Position numbers and translations under genes: made by a program. Positions 38,577-42,809 of a stretch of 42,809 bases of DNA are shown here, in pieces. The DNA comes from Clostridiales bacterium. Its GTDB lineage: Bacteria > Bacillota > Clostridia > Oscillospirales > Oscillospiraceae. The number at the start of each line of letters is the position of its first letter. Positions within the stretch are counted from its first letter, which is position 1. The stretch lies in NCBI GenBank assembly GCA_020859945.1, contig JAJBVG010000018.1, positions 1 to 42,809 of the forward strand, given 5' to 3'. Under the pieces are notes generated by a model. It did no database searches and was not told where the DNA came from. It worked only from the letters and a program-made list of their open reading frames with translations.

Positions 38577-38605
38577 TTGACAATGGTGCAAAATAACTAT
38601 ATATT
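38577..38605 (+). promoter_or_regulatory. Promoter of the putative sulfoquinovose locus
   Basis: TTGACA (38577-38582), 17-base spacer, TATATT (38600-38605). It leaves a leader of about 205 bases before the DUF4867 start. Confidence 0.75.
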
Positions 38606-38611
38606 AAGGGA

Positions 38612-38817
38612 TAGAAACCGAGGGAGATTGGTCATATTGCCACCAGAAATGGAAAGCTCTTCGCGTTTTTTTGTAGGACAGTTGATTAATTTAATGAAAT
38701 AACCATATTTTCTGCCCGCAGACCCACGCTATGTCCTGTTTTTGACCAATCGCGTTATTTTCGCAGAGATATTGCTCTTTGCGCTATGTGAAGCGGGAGA
38801 GAAGGAGAGGAACAGAT
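38612..38817 (+). other. Long AT-rich leader before the DUF4867 gene
   Basis: GATTGGTCA (38626-38634) and its exact complement TGACCAATC (38743-38751) enclose 108 bases, which could close a structured leader or be paired operator sites. The remainder is AT-rich, unlike the surrounding GC-rich genes, and contains no gene. Confidence 0.4.
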
Positions 38818-39486
38818 ATGACCCTCGAACGGCTGAACCAGGTCAACGACGTCCCGGTGCGCTCTGTCCGGGAAAGCGCCTTTGCCACCTATGGGCGCGT
38901 GATCGACGGCTATGATTTTTCCGGCCTGACTGCGTATATGGAGCAGCAGACCCCCATCCCGGAGAACGAGAACATTTACCTGGCCTCGGTGCCGGAGATG
39001 GAGCAGGACGCTGTGGTGAGCCAGCTGCAAGCGGTGTTTTACGGCGGGATGCCCATTGAGGTGGGCTACTGCAACGGGCGCAACACCACCTATAACGGCT
39101 TCGAGTACCACAAGGGCAGCGAGATTAACGTGGCCATCACCGACCTGATGCTGGTGCTGGGCCACACCTGGCTGATCCGGGACAACACCTATCGGGTGGA
39201 GGACGCCGAGGTATTCTTCGTGGAGAAGGGGACCGCTATCGAGCTGTTCCAAACCACGCTGCATCTGTCCCCCTGCCGGGTGACGGACGAGGGCTTCAAA
39301 GCCATCGTTATCCTGCCCCGGGGAACCAACACGCCGCTGGCGGAGAAAACCGTCACCGCTGACCCGGAGAGCCGTCTGCTCCTCCAGACCAACAAGTGGG
39401 TCATCGCCCACCCGGAGCGGGAGCCGCTCATCCGCCAGGGAGCCTTCCCCGGTCTGTTGGGAGAGAACAAAGCGCTTTATTATTAA
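38818..39486 (+). CDS. DUF4867 protein, candidate sulfoquinovose isomerase
   Basis: A 222-residue cytosolic protein, ATG at 38818 after GGAGAGG. Motifs include FATYGRVIDGYDFSGL, VFYGGMPIEVGYCNGRN, GFEYHKGSEINVAITDLMLV and DAEVFFVEKGTAIELF, matching the cupin-like DUF4867 family. From memory, DUF4867 members in Firmicutes sulfo-transaldolase or sulfo-transketolase clusters act as sulfoquinovose to sulfofructose isomerases (SqvD/SftI type). The next gene being a sulfoquinovosidase-like enzyme, 47 bases downstream on the same strand, strongly supports that. His and Glu in YHKGSE are plausible metal ligands. The family call is firm, the reaction is inferred. Confidence 0.72.
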   Translation: MTLERLNQVNDVPVRSVRESAFATYGRVIDGYDFSGLTAYMEQQTPIPENENIYLASVPEMEQDAVVSQLQAVFYGGMPIEVGYCNGRNTTYNGFEYHKGSEINVAITDLMLVLGHTWLIRDNTYRVEDAEVFFVEKGTAIELFQTTLHLSPCRVTDEGFKAIVILPRGTNTPLAEKTVTADPESRLLLQTNKWVIAHPEREPLIRQGAFPGLLGENKALYY

Positions 39487-39533
39487 TACTTAATGAGGCA
39501 CACCCGTGCCCAGAGAAAAGAGAGGTCTTACTT

Positions 39534-41555
39534 ATGAAACTCATTCGCAATGGCCTGGATCTTACCCTGCAACACGGCAAAAATACCCTTTTAACCGCCA
39601 CAAAAGCCTGCCCCATGATTTATGTGGGCCAGGGCAGCGAATCCGTCGAGATGTACCGGGGCAACTTCACCATCGAGGACTATGTCACCGAGCGCCGCCC
39701 CCTGATGATATCCGATGCAGAGGATACCAAAGACGGTCTGCTGCTGAACTTTGAAAACGAATTGACCGCCCTCGTCCGGCAGGACGGGGACTGTGTTACC
39801 TTAATTTTTGAACAGAAAAACCCCGCCATCAACCGCTTTTGGTTCCGCGTTCCGGCGGAGAAGGGCGAGCACTGCTACGGCTGCGGCGAGCAGATGTCCT
39901 ATTTCGACCTGCGGGGCCGTCACTTTCCCCTGTGGACCTCCGAGCCGGGGGTGGGGCGGGACAAATCCACCTACCTGACCTGGCGGTACGACCAGGACTG
40001 CAAGGGCGGCGGCGACTACTACAACACCAATTATCCCCAGCCCACCTTTGTGTCCTCCCGGCACTACTACCTCCACGCAGACGCCTCCTCTTACGCGGAC
40101 TTCGACTTCCGCAACGAGACCTTCCACGAGCTGCAATTCTGGCAGGTCCCGGCCAGTATCCGCCTCGAGGCGGCAGAGACCTTCCCGGCGCTGCTGGAGA
40201 AGCTGACCGCTTTCCTGGGCCGTCAGCCGGAGCTGCCCGACTGGATCTACAACGGCCTCATCGTGGGCGTACAGGGAGGCAGCGTGCGTTCCTTCGGCAT
40301 CGTGGACCGGAGTCTGGCGGCGGGCATCCCCGTCTCCGGCGTGTGGTGCCAGGACTGGGCGGGGGTGCGTTACACCTCCTTCGGCAAGCGGCTCCGCTGG
40401 GATTGGCATTCCAATATGGCGCTGTATCCCAATTTGCCGGGGCAAATCGCCGCGCTGCACAAGCGGGGCATCCGCTTTCTGGGTTACATCAGCCCCTATC
40501 TCTGCACCGACGGTGACCTGTTCCCGGAGGCGGAGAAGGCGGGGGTTTTCGCCAGGCGCGCCGACGGCAGCACCTATCTGGTGGACTTCGGCGAGTTCGA
40601 CTGCGGCGTCATCGATTTGACCGACCCCAAGGCTTACGCTTGGTATAAAGACAACGTCATCAAGAAGAACATGCTGGACATTGGCATGGACGGCTATATG
40701 TGCGACTTCGGGGAGTACCTCCCCACAGACGACATCTGCCTTGCCAGCGGCAACTCCCCCATGCTGGAGCACAACCGCTGGCCGGTGCTGTGGGCCAAGT
40801 GCAACCATGACGCCCTGGTGGAGACCGGCAAGTGGGGCCAGGTGGTCTACTTCATGCGGGCTGGTGGCACCGGCAGCCAGAAGTATTGCCCCTTGCTGTG
40901 GGCGGGGGACCAGTCAGTGGACTTCACCCGGCACGACGGGCTTTGCACCGTCATCAGCGCCGCCCTCAGCGCAGGCATGAGCGGCTGCGGCCTGACCCAC
41001 AGCGACATCGGCGGATACACCTCCATGTACGAAAACGTCCGCACCAAAGAGCTGTTCCTCCGCTGGGCGGAGATGGCGGCGTTCACCGCAGTCATGCGCA
41101 CCCACGAGTGCAACCGCCCGGAGCAGAACTTCCAATATTACGACGACGAGGACTGCATGGCGCAGCTGGCCCGGCTGGTGAACATCTACACTGCCTTGGC
41201 CCCCTGCCTCAAGGCGCTGGTGGCGGAAAACGCCCAGAAGGGCCTTCCCGTTCAGCGGCCGCTGTTCCTCCACAACGAGGACGACGAGGCGTGCTACAGC
41301 AACCAGTTCGAGTACCTGTTGGGGCCGGACATCCTGGTGGCCCCAGTGTGGCAGTCCAATGTGACGGAGTGGGAGGTCTACCTGCCGGAAGGAGAGTGGC
41401 TCCACCTGTGGAGCGGCGAAGCCTACGGCAAGGGGACCCATACCGTTGCCGCGCCGCTGGGCGATACCCCCGTATTCTACAAGAAAAACTCCCCCTGGGC
41501 CGCCCTGCTGGACGGAATTCGGGAAAAGTACGGAAAATACCCCCCATACCTCTGA
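39534..41555 (+). CDS. yihQ: GH31 sulfoquinovosidase (YihQ-like)
   Basis: A 673-residue glycosidase without signal peptide. ATG at 39534 follows AGAGAGG. The GH31 barrel carries the nucleophile Asp391 in GYMCDFGEYLPTD and the acid/base Asp459 in LLWAGDQSVDF. The sulfonate-binding signature of E. coli YihQ is conserved: Gln273 in WCQDWAG, Arg286 and Trp289 in GKRLRWDW, and Tyr495 in HSDIGGYTS. MRAGGTGSQKY and EDDEACYSNQFEYLLGPDIL also align with YihQ as I recall it. It would release sulfoquinovose from sulfoquinovosyl glycerol or related sulfolipid fragments. Ordinary GH31 alpha-glucosidases lack this Arg-x2-Trp pair, so the specificity is well supported. Confidence 0.88.
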   Translation: MKLIRNGLDLTLQHGKNTLLTATKACPMIYVGQGSESVEMYRGNFTIEDYVTERRPLMISDAEDTKDGLLLNFENELTALVRQDGDCVTLIFEQKNPAINRFWFRVPAEKGEHCYGCGEQMSYFDLRGRHFPLWTSEPGVGRDKSTYLTWRYDQDCKGGGDYYNTNYPQPTFVSSRHYYLHADASSYADFDFRNETFHELQFWQVPASIRLEAAETFPALLEKLTAFLGRQPELPDWIYNGLIVGVQGGSVRSFGIVDRSLAAGIPVSGVWCQDWAGVRYTSFGKRLRWDWHSNMALYPNLPGQIAALHKRGIRFLGYISPYLCTDGDLFPEAEKAGVFARRADGSTYLVDFGEFDCGVIDLTDPKAYAWYKDNVIKKNMLDIGMDGYMCDFGEYLPTDDICLASGNSPMLEHNRWPVLWAKCNHDALVETGKWGQVVYFMRAGGTGSQKYCPLLWAGDQSVDFTRHDGLCTVISAALSAGMSGCGLTHSDIGGYTSMYENVRTKELFLRWAEMAAFTAVMRTHECNRPEQNFQYYDDEDCMAQLARLVNIYTALAPCLKALVAENAQKGLPVQRPLFLHNEDDEACYSNQFEYLLGPDILVAPVWQSNVTEWEVYLPEGEWLHLWSGEAYGKGTHTVAAPLGDTPVFYKKNSPWAALLDGIREKYGKYPPYL

Positions 41556-41818
41556 AAACCCTCTGACCCTGTTCTTTATGGCGGGGAGCTCCCTTCCCGC
41601 CGGAGAAATACGCCAGACAACACCGCGCAAGGAACGCAGCGTCGTTTCACCGGAGATTTTGTCAGCCGCTGGACGCAAGTGCCTGAAATCCCTCACGGGG
41701 ATATGCTCCCTGCTTCAGACTTTTCGTCCCGCGCCGCCGGAACGCTTCGTGTGGGCTGCCGCCGCCGAAAGGCGAGGTGTTGTCACCCACAATTCATTTT
41801 ATTTATGGAGGTAAAAAA
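41556..41818 (+). other. Intergenic region before the solute-binding lipoprotein
   Basis: These 263 bases hold no gene. A short hairpin GGCGGG-AGCTCCCT-CCCGCC (about 41580-41600) and a GTGGG...CCCAC hairpin with an inner GCCGCCGCCGAAAGGCGAGG (about 41752-41790) are visible. No strong promoter is seen, so the lipoprotein may be read from the upstream promoter. Confidence 0.45.
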
Positions 41819-42809
41819 ATGAAGAAACTACTCGCCCTGATCATGGCCCTGGCTATGGTCCTGTCTCTGGCGGCCTGCGGCTCTTCCAGCTCCAGCTCCA
41901 GCGACACCACCACCGACACATCCACCGCTGCCGCAGACGAAGAGGAAGAAACCGTCTCCAACGGCGGCACCACCGTCACCATCATCTGCGGTTACGGCAC
42001 CGGCGGCACTGCCGATTTGGTTGCCCGTAAATACGCGCAGGTGGCCAACACCATCCAGTCTGATTACAACTTCATCGTCTCCAACGTCACCGGCGGCGAC
42101 GGCTTTGCCGCTGCGACTCAGTTTGCCGATGAGGACGCCGACACCATGGACCTGCTGGTCTACGGCTATGGCCTGATTTACCGCGCTGACCTGGGCACCA
42201 CCTATGGCACCGAGGAAGTGGACTTCGACCGCGCCAGCTTCACTCCCGTTGGCACCATTGATGACCGTACCTGGATCCTCTACACCACGCCCGACCAGAC
42301 CCTGGAGAGCATCCTGGAGAAAGCCCAGACCGAGGGTATCAAGATGTCCGGCGGCAACCCCCTGTCCGACTGCCACCTGTGCCTCGGTTCCCTGCTGGCC
42401 CAGATGGGCGGCAAGGTCACTGTCGTCTCCGGTTATGACGGCGGCGCTGAGCAGAAGAAGGGCCTGACTGACGGCGAAGTTGACGTGTTCGTCGGCACCA
42501 CCCAGGCCGCGCAGGACGAGGTCGAGGCCGGTACTCTGATCCCCATCTTGGCCTTCTCTGACACCGAGTTCACTGGCTTCGTGGACGAAAACGGCGACGC
42601 CATCACCGTTCCCACCGTGGCTGGCGACACCAAGGCCGAAGCGCTGGACGCCAGCATCGACTTCTCCAGCTCCATCCTGCCCGCCGGCGGCACCCTGGCC
42701 GTCCACACCGGCTGCGACGAAGCGTTCTATGAGGACATGACCGAGATCATGACCAACGTCTGGGCCGAGGCCGACTACTATGAGTGGATCGACTCCGTCC
42801 TGCTGAACA
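41819..42809 (+). CDS. TctC-like (tripartite tricarboxylate transporter) solute-binding lipoprotein, 3' end outside window
   Basis: 330 residues are visible; the frame is open at the right edge. The N-terminus is a lipoprotein signal MKKLLALIMALAMVLSLAAC with Cys20 lipidated, then a Ser/Thr-rich linker (about 22-50). TVTIICGYGTGGTADLVARK resembles the TctC P-loop-like opening, followed by YNFIVSNVTGGDGFAA and the ISPx-type middle DVFVGTTQAAQDEVEAGTLI. Such proteins bind small acidic ligands and feed a TctA/TctB membrane pair, which would lie past the edge. RBS is GGAGG eight bases before ATG. Its placement suggests a sulfoquinovose or sulfonate ligand, which is inference. TctC itself is well supported. 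Confidence 0.8.
   Translation, partial: MKKLLALIMALAMVLSLAACGSSSSSSSDTTTDTSTAAADEEEETVSNGGTTVTIICGYGTGGTADLVARKYAQVANTIQSDYNFIVSNVTGGDGFAAATQFADEDADTMDLLVYGYGLIYRADLGTTYGTEEVDFDRASFTPVGTIDDRTWILYTTPDQTLESILEKAQTEGIKMSGGNPLSDCHLCLGSLLAQMGGKVTVVSGYDGGAEQKKGLTDGEVDVFVGTTQAAQDEVEAGTLIPILAFSDTEFTGFVDENGDAITVPTVAGDTKAEALDASIDFSSSILPAGGTLAVHTGCDEAFYEDMTEIMTNVWAEADYYEWIDSVLLN

Noticed and set aside
39534-41555. Ordinary GH31 alpha-glucosidase or alpha-xylosidase
   Set aside because: The Arg-x2-Trp pair, the upstream Gln and the overall similarity to YihQ across the barrel favour sulfoquinovosidase.

Overview
The window looks like chromosome from a GC-rich, spore-forming, strictly anaerobic Clostridia member of Oscillospiraceae type (Flavonifractor/Oscillibacter-like). 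This is inferred from SpoVAC, [FeFe]-hydrogenase maturases HydF and HydG, rubrerythrin, sigma-A-type TTGACA/TATAAT promoters, GGAGG ribosome sites and Clostridia-style small proteins. Genus is a guess. No CRISPR array or rRNA is visible.

Layout. 1-1.88 kb: the 3' end of a large serine recombinase and a small coiled-coil protein, probably the edge of an integrated element, ending beside tRNA-Arg(CCG). 2.1-6.4 kb: Smr protein, AlaA-type aminotransferase, hexose mutarotase-like protein, lone SpoVAC, a heptamer-rich repeat and a HAD phosphatase. 6.5-13.1 kb: GH36 alpha-galactosidase; a MATE pump with a structured leader resembling guanidine-IV (mepA) riboswitches, divergent from a PadR regulator; sirtuin; SPFH protein plus a small RHH-like protein. 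13.1-15.5 kb: serC-serA operon. 15.9-20 kb: NYN-LOTUS protein, then hydF / TM1266-type regulator / hydG. 20.1-24.5 kb: sbcD-sbcC. 24.7-27.4 kb: TetR-type regulator, two related small lipoproteins, an ATP-grasp enzyme. 27.5-30.6 kb: rubrerythrin, a STAND (NB-ARC-like) NTPase with six 42-residue TPRs, a small protein. 30.6-34 kb: amidase-SH3, RsmA, a histidine phosphatase-GNAT fusion, separated by a palindromic GC-rich repeat. 34-38 kb: pyrC-pyrF-pyrK-pyrD operon with a consensus promoter.

The most notable segment is 38.5-42.8 kb. A DUF4867 protein, a GH31 enzyme carrying the sulfoquinovosidase signature residues, and the start of a tripartite-tricarboxylate-type (TctC-like) solute-binding lipoprotein follow one consensus promoter. 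I read this as the start of a sulfoquinovose (plant sulfolipid sugar) utilisation locus cut by the window edge. The glycosidase would release sulfoquinovose, the DUF4867 protein would isomerise it, and the TctC-like protein would be an unusual uptake component for this pathway. Other points of interest are hairpins that mask the Shine-Dalgarno sites of spoVAC and rubrerythrin, the MATE leader, and three dispersed repeat families.
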